Assembly: GCA_963970005.1 (NCBI GenBank)
Contig: CAXAMN010028883.1
Span: forward strand, 298,304-362,303
Origin: Durusdinium trenchii
Taxonomy: Eukaryota > Sar > Dinophyceae > Suessiales > Symbiodiniaceae
Reading direction: 5' to 3'
DNA length: 64,000 nucleotides
Positions 1-10,829 of the stretch are shown here, in pieces. The notes under the pieces are model-generated. The model saw only the letters and a program-made list of their open reading frames with translations. It searched no databases and was not told the origin of the DNA. A program made the translations under genes and the position numbers. Within the stretch, counting starts at the first letter, position 1; the number at the start of each line of letters is the position of its first letter.

Positions 1-900
1 GTGGGCCGATGGGAGGACATTCACAGCCAACATCTCGTTCATGTTCGTCTCACCCCAAATCTCCTTCACTTGAAAGTGGGTCAATCCTGGATTCTGGTGG
101 AGATTCGCCACTGACCGACCCTGACCCCCCCACCGACCCCTCGCAGCGCCCTATCGCCGGTCGACCGGTGAAGTCCGACTCCGCACCGCTCCGTGTACAC
201 CGTGGCGAACGAATGGCCAGGCGGTGCAGGAAATCCAGCTGGAGTCTCAGAGTTGGTACGCCAAAGCCTCTGCCGTCGTCGAGGAGACCGATTCGGTGTT
301 TTGGCATACGCGTCGTTGTGCTTCGCGTCGTCGTTGGGTCGGTGGCCCGACAGTTGGGTCGAATGGCGATAATGAAGCTGTTGGTGGTGGGATTCATGGC
401 CAGCCTGCAGCAACTCTGGTGGCCACGAAATGTTCAGCGAAACTTTGGAAGAGCTTGCAAAAACAGGAACAAGGCGCCCTGTTCCTCTTTTTCGTCTTCT
501 TCCAGTCGCAACCCCCCTCCAGGTCCAGTCGCCACCCTCCTCCCCAAAACCAGTCAGCGCCAACGCTGCGCCACCGCTGCGCCGTTCTGCCGCCAGGAGT
601 GCTTGTTCGCCATGCGCACGGTGGTGGCCTTCGGTGGCGAACACAAGGAGTTGCAACGCTTCAGCCAGGCGCTCGTGCAGGCGCGCCGCGGCGGAGCGCC
701 TTGGCAGCCCAGTGCTGGGACCCTGGGTGCGTTGGGTGGGTCGATCTGGTGGGGTAGATGGTAGGTGGGTGGGGATTTGGGAGAAGGACAGGGGAGGGAT
801 TCCCGAAACATCTTCGATGTGATGTCTGGCATGATCTCTTTTCTTCGCAAAAAGAGAACCTGACTGATTCACAGTGACTCTACAGACGTGCATTCAGAGT
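1..900 (-). other. GC-rich exon-like island, unassigned
   Basis: No gene recognised. On the minus strand about 520-720 reads as a helix-forming Ala/Leu/Glu/Arg-rich segment (around RLHERLAEALQLL) with mostly G or C in third positions, which looks more like an exon than its surroundings. The plus-strand frame over the same bases is also open, so the strand is uncertain. No conserved domain is visible. The rest of the stretch is low-information sequence. Confidence 0.3.
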
Positions 901-3889
901 CCTTTCTTTTTCGTTGCACCACCGGTTGACCTCGTTCCCCTCGCCGTGCGCCCTGGGATGCGTCCCCTTCGCCGGCTCCGGATGCCCGAGGTTCGCAACG
1001 GCTTCAAGATCGGCGCTGGCATGGGCTACACCATGCCGCCTGGTGGAGTCAGAGGATGTCGGAGGTCGGTGAAAGGTCAGTGAAGGCTTGAAGGGAACAT
1101 GAAAGCGAAGGGACGGACCTGCTGCATCGTCCTGCGGTCTGAAACACCTGATCCGAAGGACTTATATATCTTTTTTCGGGTACAAGGGCACAAGGGTGTC
1201 ACTTGGACCTGTACAAGGTAGCTCTGGGAGAAACCACATTGCACCCAAAAAGGAAACTAAACCCAAAGAGGATTCGCATGTTTGGATAAACTTTGCGGAA
1301 AGGAACCACATGGACAAACCCATGAAACACCTCAGGATGGTGGTCTTCTAGGGCTATGCCTTGGCCTTTTGGTTCGGCATGACTTTGCGCTACCACGAAG
1401 AGAAGAACCCGGCCACTGGCGAGGCCGGAGCTGCATGCACAAGAAGAGAGCCTGGATTTGTCCAATCTTAAAGCCTAGATGCTTGTGAAGCCCACATGTT
1501 ACATCATGTTACTTTGTCTATTCAGGAAACACACTCTTCACAAACTCATTTCGAGGTCGTTCAGGCTTCGTTAGCCTTTGGTGGTAACCTTAGGTTTCCC
1601 CAAAGCCACACAGCCCTCTTAGCACCCCTTTGGAAACACAGCAATATGTGGTCGACTGTGCTACGCAATTACATTTGCAAACGATACATGCGTGCCTTCA
1701 CTGTGCAGATAAGGGGCCTGGCAGAAAGAGCATCCTGCCAGCCAGCCTTCCTCTCACAGATCTTTTCCGATGTGAGGAGTGGCAGCCTGGAACCATCTTG
1801 GCCATTTTCTTCTGCATTTTCATTGGCAGTTTCATGATTGGTCCCGCACTTAGAGGCATGTCCACGGCTCCACTGGGAAAGCCCCATGGCCCAAACACAC
1901 GGCAGCCGAACACCGCCGGACTCATCGGGGCATGGACCCCCCGGGCCGTTTAGAGGATCCGGTCTCCAAATACAACCATCCTGCAGTATATAGAATAGAT
2001 GGAATATTAACAATCCAATCCACAAAAAGAGGCCATGCTTCCATATATGTTTCCTATTGTTTTTGGGATGTTAAACGATTTTATCTGCTCCAGGAGTCTT
2101 CCTCTAACTGTCCACAAGGTACTGAGACCCTCCAACCTTTTGTCTCCCAAGCGTACCGTTTGTAGAACGGAAAGGGTCAGAAAGGTGGGAAGTGGGGGCA
2201 TGCCGGACATCCGATGTTTGTCTTGGTCTCCGGTCCGGTGTTTTTGAAGCCATTCCTGTGATGAGACCAACCCACTTCAAACCAACACGCATGTCAAAGT
2301 GCTGAAACAAGGTGAAACAAGATGAACGAATGGGGTACTCGAGGTCATTATACAACCCCTCAAATAGATAGACGAGTAAAATCACCAGTAAAGATGTCTT
2401 GGACACCGTGCCACTATCTATTTGGGGATCACTATAAGGGAGGATGTAATATTTGGACACCGTTTCTGCAAATCCAGATAAACCACTTCTTGGAGCTGGG
2501 AGCTCCCTCTCGTCCCTATAGACGACGCTCCAAGGGGCTGCAGGGCCTATATGGCCCTCCTGACTGCTGGTTCTTGGTGGTCAATGGCCATATTCGTGAA
2601 ATACTGGGTACCATAACATCATCGTTCATATTCCTTCATGGTCTCAAGTCTTGGGATTTTCCCAGACTGTTTGAAGGTTTGAACCACCACGGAAAAGCCG
2701 ATCTGCTGCTTCCGCGCTGTCTCCGGCTCGGGAAGCTTAAGACCCTCCTATACATGGGGCTCCTCGGCGAAGCCGTAGCCCGTGGGGGGGTCCGTAGGAG
2801 AACTGGCCATGGATCAAGAAAGAACATCATGGGTCAAAATGGATCAGAGCTCCAACCTCCCTTGACCCAAATGGACTTGTCCAAGTTAGGGATCAGAGGA
2901 TCCTCTTATTTTTGTATAGTCCCAGCTCGTTACACAAAACGCATGTCCATTCCTCGGACGGGCGAGTCCACTTGCGTTGGAACGTCCTCGACAGGAACAT
3001 AGAATTTACACATGACTTACAATAGCTGGGCCCACCTTCTTGTGGCGTGACGTCCTTGAAAAGCGTCGCGCCGTCTCCGCGGCTGTTGGCCGGAAAAGTT
3101 CCTCTCGGCGGTGTGGAAATCCGCCGCCGGTGGCCCCGATGGTCGTGCTCGCCAGCGATGAGTTCAGGCGGAGCGACGAGTGAGGAACGGGGGAAGTCTG
3201 GTCTGTTGGCTGCAGGGCCAACCACGGGGCACATGCCATGGGATGAAGTGGGGATACATTCAAGGTGCCAAGGTTTTTTGGGAAAAGGTTGAGGCTATGA
3301 GTCCCAAGGCGTGTCTCACATGTTTGGGTTTCCTTCCATCTCAATGACCTACTTGACTCCGTAGACTTCAATGGGCCCATTGAAGTATACCTGGACCCTA
3401 ATTATCAAAAACAGGTACCTGTACAATACCTGGACCCATTTTCTGAGGTACGACATGGTATCTGGTCAACTCCAGGTACCTTGAAAGACCCTTTCGAGGC
3501 AAACCACGGCCCAGAGCCCAACGCCCCAAGGCATGCCCTTCATTCGCCGGCCGACTGCGTCGCAGATCCGGCGGCATCGATCCATTGTTCCAGTTCGGCG
3601 TTCATCGACTGAGTCAACCTATAGATATATCCATCGAAGCTCCAGGAGATCGATCACTGACCTTGGGGTAGCGCACCAAAACGATTTTCGCTCTGACTAG
3701 ACTTCAGAGGTTTCCACTTGACGATGAGCCTGCAGTCGACAGGTCAGTGGGGTCGTAGAATTCCATTGCCAAATCGAGGTGGAATACCAGGCAGCTTGAC
3801 CCACCACATCCCACCCATTTGCTTTCCTTTGCACCAAAAAACAGATCTCAAGGCGGTTTTCGTGCAGTTCGTGCGGATGTGAGTTCAAA
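901..3889. other. no gene recognised
   Basis: Only short open frames with no recognisable motif. A small cluster of related direct/inverted motifs built on ACCTGGACCC and CAGGTACCTG lies at about 3385-3480. Nothing else can be supported. Confidence 0.5.
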
Positions 3890-3894
3890 CAAAC

Positions 3895-3992
3895 CTACTA
3901 GTAATGGCTTCCAACCATCTCCAACCTATGAGCGACGGCCTCCAACCTACTAGTGATGGCCTCCAACCTAGTAGCAATGGCCTCCGCGGCAA
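3895..3992 (+). repeat. degenerate tandem repeat, unit about 24 bp
   Basis: Three to four imperfect copies of a unit containing ATGGCCTCCAACCTA and CTACTAGT. The same unit reappears at 24262-24345, so it is a dispersed minisatellite-type repeat. Open frames across it are periodic only because of the repeat. Confidence 0.7.
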
Positions 3993-4269
3993 TATACGCG
4001 CCCTTCACATCTTCCACTCCAGCCAGGCCGTCAGTGACAGGGAAGTCCTCCACCATCGTGCCGACGCCGGATCCCTCGACCCGCACTAGCTCCTCGGAAT
4101 GCCTCGGGATGTCTCGGTTGGCAGTGGAAGGCTTTGTTCGGAACGGCCTTCCGCCCCTTAGTTATACACCTGGTGATGGCAGTATATGTGATAGTCTCAA
4201 GTCGACTGGCCGAACAGTGTGGAACCAGGTGGAACCCCATCTACAACGTCCCTCCAAGCCAAATATCTT

Positions 4270-4740
4270 AAAGCCTTAGCTGTCTGGTTACTTACGTTTT
4301 GTGCGTTCGAACCTTGCGTTTTTAACACTAACGTTTCGACCCGTACGTTCCCACGTTTTGGAGCTCAGGTGCGTTTTTGGAACTTCCTCATGCATAAACA
4401 GACGAAGGCCATCGAACACAGAAACATCCCAAATGCATTTTCAAGAGCCAGAAAAACGCATCCAGTAGCACCCCATAGCCCATAGCTTGGACACAAACAA
4501 TTCCCAAATGCATTTCCAAAAGTGACAGAAAAGCATCGAGCAGTACCCCATAGTGTCTTTTTGTTGACAGACAAACATATTTCCGCAAAGTGGACCTCCA
4601 GACCACACAGATGCATTTAGCCGAGGACAATGCACATAGGTATTTGGATGGGGCCTGGATTTTAAGGAGGGAGCTGTACAGTTTGGATTACACGTGCGGA
4701 ACCTTACGTTTTACGTTTTGCGCACCGGGGCGCCTATAAG
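4270..4740. repeat. low-complexity and duplicated block
   Basis: The ends are rich in ACGTTTT/GCGTTTTT motifs (4290-4380 and 4700-4725). The centre holds two diverged copies of a unit of about 70 bp (about 4418-4488 and 4491-4556), recognisable by CCCAAATGCATTT near the left and CCCCATAG near the right of each. No gene is seen. Confidence 0.6.
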
Positions 4741-5279
4741 TTTAAAGCCAATCTCAGGTACATGAAAAGGTCTCATCGCCCAGGTGATTCGACGATGTCG
4801 CCGCCCATCGAGTTGCACGTGCCACTCCTGGGCCGCCGCTTGGAACGATGGAGACGATGGACCTGAGAGGCTGAGAGGTCCGACCACCGAGCAGCAGCGA
4901 GCATGGATCAGTTGGATCATTTGTGCCGGCAACTGTAACTGCTTGTTCTTTTGGGGGGAGGCGGTTAGGTTTTCAGGAGTGTAGGCACCAATCAAGAAAT
5001 GGACACCAATCTATTTGATGCTTGCAACCTAAGCAATCTTTGGTGAAGATTGAGATTTCTCCTTCTCACCTCAGCTAGCATGAGAGGTGTTCTCCTGCCT
5101 CCTGTTGGTCTCACCTCAGTCTTTGAAGATTGAAGGTTCTCCTCTTACCTCAGCTGGTCGTGAAGTGTGGTGACCTGCCGGATCCTAAAAAACTATGTTC
5201 CGAACCAATAAAAAGGATCGAACATATAATTTTCAAGGCCCAGTGATTGGTCAAGGCTTCCATGTAACATGTTTATGTG

Positions 5280-5395
5280 GGGTCTGTCCTACTACCTGTA
5301 ACAGTCAGTAAACAATTATCACTATGTTTGAACAAGGCCTTTCCTAGCCATCATCATCCACTGTTACAGGATGTTACAGGTATTAGGATAGACCC
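5280..5395. mobile_element. MITE-like inverted-repeat element (116 bp)
   Basis: The ends 5280-5303 and 5372-5395 are reverse complements over 24 bases with 2 mismatches. The outer sequence is GGGTCTRTCC and the inner CCTGTAACA. There is no coding capacity. The right part (CCATCATCATCCACT followed by TTACAGG) recurs at about 49498-49524 and partly at 30356-30370, so it belongs to a dispersed family. Confidence 0.7.
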
Positions 5396-6058
5396 AATGT
5401 GTATGATTGAGATATCCAATTTTTCTTCCTGCTTAGGCCGTTTCACCCTGATTTCTCTCAATGATGTTCTACTTGGAGGAAACATACATTCCTTTTGGGA
5501 TGCAAACCATGGCAACGCTGAAACATACACCATATCTCAGCGTGCTTTTCCAGGTGTTTTGAAGATTGTGGAAAACTGCTGAACACTCTTTTCCCGGCAG
5601 CGCATGGATTTCGTTCTGCTTCGACCGATCCGCCTTGCGTGTGAGGCACCTTGTTGGCTTCGTCCATGGGTGCTGGCTTTCTCTTCATCGGCCTAGTTGT
5701 GGCTCGGCTTGAAGCTCGCCCTGCGGTCTTTTTCCCCAAAAAGCTTAAGGAAGAAGGGGGCTTGGTGTGAGTAGTACTAGACAGTTGCATCCTTCCCAAA
5801 TCTGGCAATCGGAGCATGACCCCATCGGGTTTTGGATGGGTTTTGCATGGTGATATTTCTGTGACTGCCTTTCACGCCAGCTGGATGATTTCGCGCAAGT
5901 TGGTTTTCAGACAGAAAACATATAAGTAACCCTAGTGCAGGTAGGTACTTCTCGGATTGAGAGGTTTTCTTCTTACCCTCAGTGGGCAACCTTTAATCTT
6001 TTTTCCCTCCAGGGGGGGCAGGGCGCACCAAAAAATCAAAGGACAACATGGAATGTTG
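5396..6058. other. no gene recognised, up to the assembly gap
   Basis: Short open frames only. If the 5' LTR of the downstream copia element exists it could lie here or in the gap, but no sequence matching the 3' flank (17566 onward) was found by eye. Confidence 0.4.
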
Positions 6059-6158
6059 NNNNNNNNNNNNNNNNNNNNNNNNNNNNNNNNNNNNNNNNNN
6101 NNNNNNNNNNNNNNNNNNNNNNNNNNNNNNNNNNNNNNNNNNNNNNNNNNNNNNNNNN
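6059..6158. other. assembly gap (100 N)
   Basis: Exactly 100 consecutive N, the usual placeholder for a gap of unknown size. It cuts the 5' part of the retrotransposon, so the start of ORF1, the leader and the 5' LTR cannot be judged. The apparent open frame running through the N run means nothing. Confidence 0.98.
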
Positions 6159-9100
6159 GAGCCGTCATTTGATGTCTTTTCGTTGTTAGGCCCACCTAAG
6201 ATAGAGCCCACAGCCAAGGAGGAAGTAGAGGAAGAAGTGTATGCCGATCCCTCAACCTCCCCTGTAGGCCTACCCCCACTGCATACTCATAATCATCCAA
6301 CGCAGTTCGAATCATTGGCCACCGATCCGGTCTTTGACGAGGCTGAGGTTGACTTTGGAGACGAAGAGCCAGGCGACGACCCTGACGATCAGGTGGAGCC
6401 CGCTCCCAAAGAAGAGCAGCAGGAAGGGGACGAGGCTGACGACGAAACCGCGCCTAGCGCGGAGACATCACAAACAGCTTCCGCAGCCGTTGACCCTCAG
6501 CCGAAGCGTACGCGAGGCGCGAGGGGAGGCCAAAAACACCAGTTCGAACAGTCCGACAAGAAGTACGCTCTCACATGTGATCTTATCGCAAGTCACCTGG
6601 CGTCGCATACTTACCGTCGGGTTCGTAAAACATACCATCTACCATTCGTGAAACCGCTGATTGCGCGGAGAGACTACTCCGAATGGTATAAGTATGTGGT
6701 GTTCCATGCTGATGCATGGGCCGAGTCCCCTGAAGACGGAGACATTTCCGACGGGGCACTCAAAGCCTGGGCGGCCATCATACCAGAATTCTGGTCATGG
6801 TGTACTCGTCACATGCCGGACATCTCAAACGGTGTGAAGCAACCTACATACCGTTTTCCGCCCGGGTATTACCAAAAGACATACAAGTTCATCCCGCTCC
6901 GCCAGGTCCACTCCTCGACGGCGACCTCATCGCAGGCAGCTCCGGCTGCCCAACAAACCTTCCCCGTGACCGTCCCGGCGCGCACTTTTCAGCCCGTAGT
7001 GGGCGCAAGCGCGGCCAGCCAGTCGGGAGGTTGGAGACCGCAGTTGAGACCTGTCGATCACCCTGTGCAACCCCGATCCCAAACTCCCCAAGGAACTCCA
7101 AGATCTAGGTCTCAGACCCGGACCTCAGAGCCAGTTCGACCTCCTCGACCAACCAGGCCGTGCCCCAGGCCTAATCGTGAAACCGCTGAGCTTCTCGCGG
7201 ACACGGAGCAGCCGACACGCACGGTCCATCTTGCCGACGAACAGGCAGATGATCCTATGGATGGTGTTGGAACCGAGGAGGGAGCACCCGCTCCAGAGGC
7301 TGAAGTAGATCCAGGATACCCAGAAGGAGCGGAGGAGGAGGGCACAGTCCGACAGGACGGACGAGGCGGAACCGCGCTTGCGCGGGAGGAAGAGGAAGCT
7401 TTCGAGCCAGATCCCGTGGTCGAAGTCGAAGGTGAAGATCTAGAGGCAGTTCGCACCCGCGCCGCTAACACGATAACTCGAGCCGTAAGGTCCGGTCGAC
7501 TAGGTCGTGCACTTGCAGCCGCAACTCCTCCTAATCCACCACCGTTAGACCCCGAGTATCCGAATATTCCTCATAGGCCACAGACCTTGCCACCTCACGT
7601 TAAGGTTCGAAGGCCACCTCCACCGAAGGCAAGCAATCGGAGTCTACCCGTGTCCGCGCAGCCTCCTGCAGCCGACGCTCCGATTCCGGAGCCTAATCAG
7701 CCGAGGGTGGCACCGCAACCGCGTCAGCGCGGATTCGTCAGACTCCAACACGCTGCCCGCGAGCCGCCGGCGCAGCCCATTCCGATGGACACAGCTCGTG
7801 ACACGGTCTATGATTTGCCTGACCACGTATGGCGAACTCGCCCAACGAGGGAACCCGGCGGTCTGACAGTGCCACATTCAGAGCTACTGGTGCACCCAAA
7901 CACTGAGGTACACGCCATGGACGTGGACGACGAAGAAAGTCCACCTCCTCCAGCGGCCAAACCTCGAGCAACCGCCCCTTGGCGGCGAGCACCAACATAC
8001 GCCCTAGAGGCCGAGGAGGCACCTGAAGCACCGGCCCCGAAGCCGCGTACCTCGGTAAATCCTCCACCACCGAAGCGCTCCCGTGTTGTCTTTGCAACGA
8101 CGTCACGGGTTGTGCTGAGGCCTGGTCCCGGCGCTCCGGAAGAAACCGCGCCCAGCGCGGAACCATCTTTTGCGGAGCATACGCGGGGTACCGTCCCTCT
8201 GGTTGCCCAAAGAATAGTAACTGGACATAGTTCAGGTGAACCTCCAGCGCAATCCCCTTCGAGGACGTCGGTAACCGTAACGCCACTTGTGGACCCAATG
8301 CATCGTACCCCAAATCGCAACTGGGCCGATCAGTCGGCCGACGACGATTTGGACGATGCACACACAGACTCCGGGGCGGCACCATCCGGCTCTTCGAGAT
8401 CTAGGACACCGCCACCAAAGCCCCTGGTAGTCAAGCCACCGCCACAATGCATTCGTGAGGATCCGTCTCAACGTAAACCACAGTATGTTGAGTCAGGGCG
8501 GGTTGAAGAGTTCCTCCCTCACGGATTCTTCACAACACCTCCGCCCGGACCTCCCAAGCCTCCACCACCGCCACCACCGGCTCAGGTACCGAAACCTAAG
8601 CCGATGCCTGAGCGACCACCGCGGTCTTCGAGCCCTGCTCCCGCAAACGTCGCACAGGATGCAGCAGGCAGAGGCAGAGGTCACGGGTACCCGGCACCTC
8701 CTGCACCTTCCGCAACCGCGCCTCGCGCGGAGGAAGATCCTGCAGAAGCTGAACCAAAAGGCGGTACATTAGCGCCCCCAACTTTTGGAGACCCTCCGCC
8801 TCCAAACCCGCCACAGCAGGACGATGATATGCCACTCCCTCGCAATCGTTACCTCGAACTGTGGCAGGAAGCGCATCACGTCTTCGGTCAACAAATGTGT
8901 GACCCTATGACCCTAACTTTACCCGGTCAAGCTCATAACATCGAGGTTGGTCTAGACTTCCATAAGGTTCTAGATGCAATGTTGGTATATAAGCTTGAAG
9001 TCCCCACACGACAGTGTGTTGATGCTCTTGCCAATCTCGAGCGCCTCGGCGCAAGAATAACCATCATATCCTTCACCGGACATGAGGGTTACGCAAGAGC

Positions 9101-9479
9101 GGCCTCACAAACCGCGCACTTTCGTGACTGCGTTCGCGCAGCTGGACTCCAGATGGGAGGGGGAATATTTCTTACCAACTCCCGAGTCGGGCCGGAAGGC
9201 AAAACTCCGATCGTCACTCGATTGGGGATTTGCGCGTACGTCGACGACGATTCCGAGATCATCAATGAGGTACGCCGCACTGGCTGCTACGGCTACCTCT
9301 GCGACGCTACGCGTCTTAACCAGCCCCATTCGGTTTTGCTAGACTTAGCTAATATGATCCGCTCTTCCGGAATTCACAACTGGAAGATTGCGCATCATCC
9401 TCGACCTTTGGCGTCCGACGAATTTTCAGGCGAATCTAACCCACGGGGAGGAGGACGCCGACGACCCAAAGCTCGATAG
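6159..9479 (+). CDS. retrotransposon ORF1: acidic/proline-rich protein with C-terminal HAD-like domain (5' partial)
   Basis: Open from the gap to a TAG, over 1100 codons. The order is: an acidic stretch (many DDE/EEE runs, about 6200-6480); a short globular part with many aromatic residues (about 6540-6900); a long Pro/Arg/Glu-rich disordered region including polyproline at about 8540-8590; then a compact domain (about 8930-9370) that fits the haloacid dehalogenase fold. Motif I is GLDFHKVLD (second Asp replaced by His), motif II is IISFTGH, a Lys follows in GKTP, and motif IV is YVDDDSE. HAD enzymes are Mg-dependent phosphatases or phosphotransferases. The DxH change makes activity uncertain. 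The ORF is assigned to the element because it is directly upstream on the same strand and shares the GC-hairpin motif with the pol ORFs. It could instead be a host gene next to the insertion. The true start is unknown. Confidence 0.7.
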   Translation, partial: EPSFDVFSLLGPPKIEPTAKEEVEEEVYADPSTSPVGLPPLHTHNHPTQFESLATDPVFDEAEVDFGDEEPGDDPDDQVEPAPKEEQQEGDEADDETAPSAETSQTASAAVDPQPKRTRGARGGQKHQFEQSDKKYALTCDLIASHLASHTYRRVRKTYHLPFVKPLIARRDYSEWYKYVVFHADAWAESPEDGDISDGALKAWAAIIPEFWSWCTRHMPDISNGVKQPTYRFPPGYYQKTYKFIPLRQVHSSTATSSQAAPAAQQTFPVTVPARTFQPVVGASAASQSGGWRPQLRPVDHPVQPRSQTPQGTPRSRSQTRTSEPVRPPRPTRPCPRPNRETAELLADTEQPTRTVHLADEQADDPMDGVGTEEGAPAPEAEVDPGYPEGAEEEGTVRQDGRGGTALAREEEEAFEPDPVVEVEGEDLEAVRTRAANTITRAVRSGRLGRALAAATPPNPPPLDPEYPNIPHRPQTLPPHVKVRRPPPPKASNRSLPVSAQPPAADAPIPEPNQPRVAPQPRQRGFVRLQHAAREPPAQPIPMDTARDTVYDLPDHVWRTRPTREPGGLTVPHSELLVHPNTEVHAMDVDDEESPPPPAAKPRATAPWRRAPTYALEAEEAPEAPAPKPRTSVNPPPPKRSRVVFATTSRVVLRPGPGAPEETAPSAEPSFAEHTRGTVPLVAQRIVTGHSSGEPPAQSPSRTSVTVTPLVDPMHRTPNRNWADQSADDDLDDAHTDSGAAPSGSSRSRTPPPKPLVVKPPPQCIREDPSQRKPQYVESGRVEEFLPHGFFTTPPPGPPKPPPPPPPAQVPKPKPMPERPPRSSSPAPANVAQDAAGRGRGHGYPAPPAPSATAPRAEEDPAEAEPKGGTLAPPTFGDPPPPNPPQQDDDMPLPRNRYLELWQEAHHVFGQQMCDPMTLTLPGQAHNIEVGLDFHKVLDAMLVYKLEVPTRQCVDALANLERLGARITIISFTGHEGYARAASQTAHFRDCVRAAGLQMGGGIFLTNSRVGPEGKTPIVTRLGICAYVDDDSEIINEVRRTGCYGYLCDATRLNQPHSVLLDLANMIRSSGIHNWKIAHHPRPLASDEFSGESNPRGGGRRRPKAR

Positions 9480-9725
9480 GGCCCTACATGCCAGTAACCG
9501 CTGCTTTGCGCGGTCACTTTTCGTTCGTAGGACCATTAGCTAGGTTGAGTGCAGTGAAACTTCAATCTCAATACCGAAGCAATTCTAGTTGAACTTTAGG
9601 TCATGCATTCAATTTTCTTTCAGTGCACTCGTTCTTCACCACGCAACAGCTGCCACAAGGCGCTGGAGTGGTCTGGACTCCTCGTGTAGCGCGAAAATAA
9701 CTGCACCTGCAGTTGGGTGGGAACC
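9480..9725 (+). promoter_or_regulatory. spacer between ORF1 and ORF2 with hairpin
   Basis: A 246-bp non-coding interval. It opens with a hairpin at 9496-9517 (CCGC, T, GC, TTT, GC, GCGG, with flanking A-T) of the same family as those inside the ORFs. A possible 3' splice site (TTTTCTTTCAG, about 9614-9624) follows a GTAGG at 9526, so ORF1 and ORF2 may be joined or separated by splicing. How ORF2 is expressed is not evident. Confidence 0.4.
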
Positions 9726-10829
9726 ATGGCGAACCATACAGGGTTTTCCCCGCCTGATGATCCCCCAGGTGAACGGTCTAGGTCCTCCCCTGAAGAGGTC
9801 CCCGTAAGTCGTGGTAGAGGTCCTTCATCCAGCACCACGGCACACGCAATGTCCGTCGTCACTCGCCTGAGGGGTTCGTCGCTCGCTGCACCACCGGTCA
9901 CGCGTCCCAGGACTACGACCACGATGGAGTCTTCACCGTCCACTCCAGAGCAGAGGCCAGCCACTCGTCGAAGACGTTCCGGGTCAGGGAGAGCGTTAGA
10001 GGGTATTCGTGAACCTAGTAACGAACAACCCCCCATACAGTGGATAGATCCCCAAACCGGTCGCCCGCTACATAGGACCCCTAGTCCTCCTAACCGTAGT
10101 AGGCATACCACACAAAGGGACCCGAACCGAGACATGCCGGCCGCTGCTTTCGTTGCTGGTGCTGCCGTTCAAAATGCACATAATGCATCCCTAATTGCTC
10201 AACAAGCGGCTACCGTTGCCGAGCAGCAAACACTTGAGGCCAACCAGGCCAGGCACTATGCATCGTTTGTTGAAGCTCAAGCAACACAAGCGCTACAACA
10301 AGCAGAAGCCACCTTACTAGAAACTAGGGCTAAAGCTGAAGCTTATGTAGCACAAGCCGAAGCTAATGTTCGTAATACACAGCAACAAGCACAAGCTTTT
10401 GCCGCCTCCGTTGACCAGGAGAGAGAACAGTTTCAAGCCCAGTTGAACTCTAGAGCCCAGCAATGGGCCAGGGGGGTTGAAGCTGATGCAAGACTTCGCG
10501 TCCAACGACTTCAACACCAAACTGAGCAATACATGTCAGCTCAACAGGATACAGTCCGTAACTTACAACAGCATAATGCCGTGTTAGAACAACAACTGAT
10601 GGCGGAACGTTCACCGGTGCCTAATTCACCTAAGTCACCGATGACCCAAATCCTGACCGGAAGCCAATTGTCTACGCCTGTAATGGCCTACGGCAAAGAC
10701 CCAGGTGAGGGTAACCCTTTTGCGGTACCATGCAACTCGAACCTCCTCCGGGACTGTTGCCTCAGGATGCACAACCATCCTTGCCCCTCACCCCCAAAGG
10801 TCCCCATAGACCACAGGAATACTATATAG
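9726..10829 (+). CDS. retrotransposon ORF2: coiled-coil Gag-like protein
   Basis: About 367 codons from the ATG at 9726. The first 120 residues are Ser/Thr/Pro/Arg-rich and probably disordered. About residues 137-295 are almost pure Ala/Gln/Glu with heptad spacing (segments such as AEAYVAQAEANV and AQLNSRAQQWARGVEA), a long coiled coil suited to self-assembly. The C-terminal tail runs over the start of ORF3 in the 0 frame and stops at 10827-10829. By position and composition I infer a Gag-like structural protein, although the zinc knuckle is in ORF3. The 100-nt overlap with ORF3 and the slippery heptamer at 10793-10799 suggest an ORF2-ORF3 fusion made by -1 frameshifting. Confidence 0.7.
   Translation: MANHTGFSPPDDPPGERSRSSPEEVPVSRGRGPSSSTTAHAMSVVTRLRGSSLAAPPVTRPRTTTTMESSPSTPEQRPATRRRRSGSGRALEGIREPSNEQPPIQWIDPQTGRPLHRTPSPPNRSRHTTQRDPNRDMPAAAFVAGAAVQNAHNASLIAQQAATVAEQQTLEANQARHYASFVEAQATQALQQAEATLLETRAKAEAYVAQAEANVRNTQQQAQAFAASVDQEREQFQAQLNSRAQQWARGVEADARLRVQRLQHQTEQYMSAQQDTVRNLQQHNAVLEQQLMAERSPVPNSPKSPMTQILTGSQLSTPVMAYGKDPGEGNPFAVPCNSNLLRDCCLRMHNHPCPSPPKVPIDHRNTI

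Noticed and set aside
7738..8385. Long minus-strand frames opposite ORF1 (also 11.0-11.5 kb and 14.2-14.9 kb)
   Set aside because: Shadows of GC-rich, proline-coding plus-strand sequence. No independent motif.
9107..9142. AACCGCGC ... TTCGCGCAG in ORF1
   Set aside because: The flank resembles the hairpin family but the stem is poor and the loop too long. Excluded from the count.
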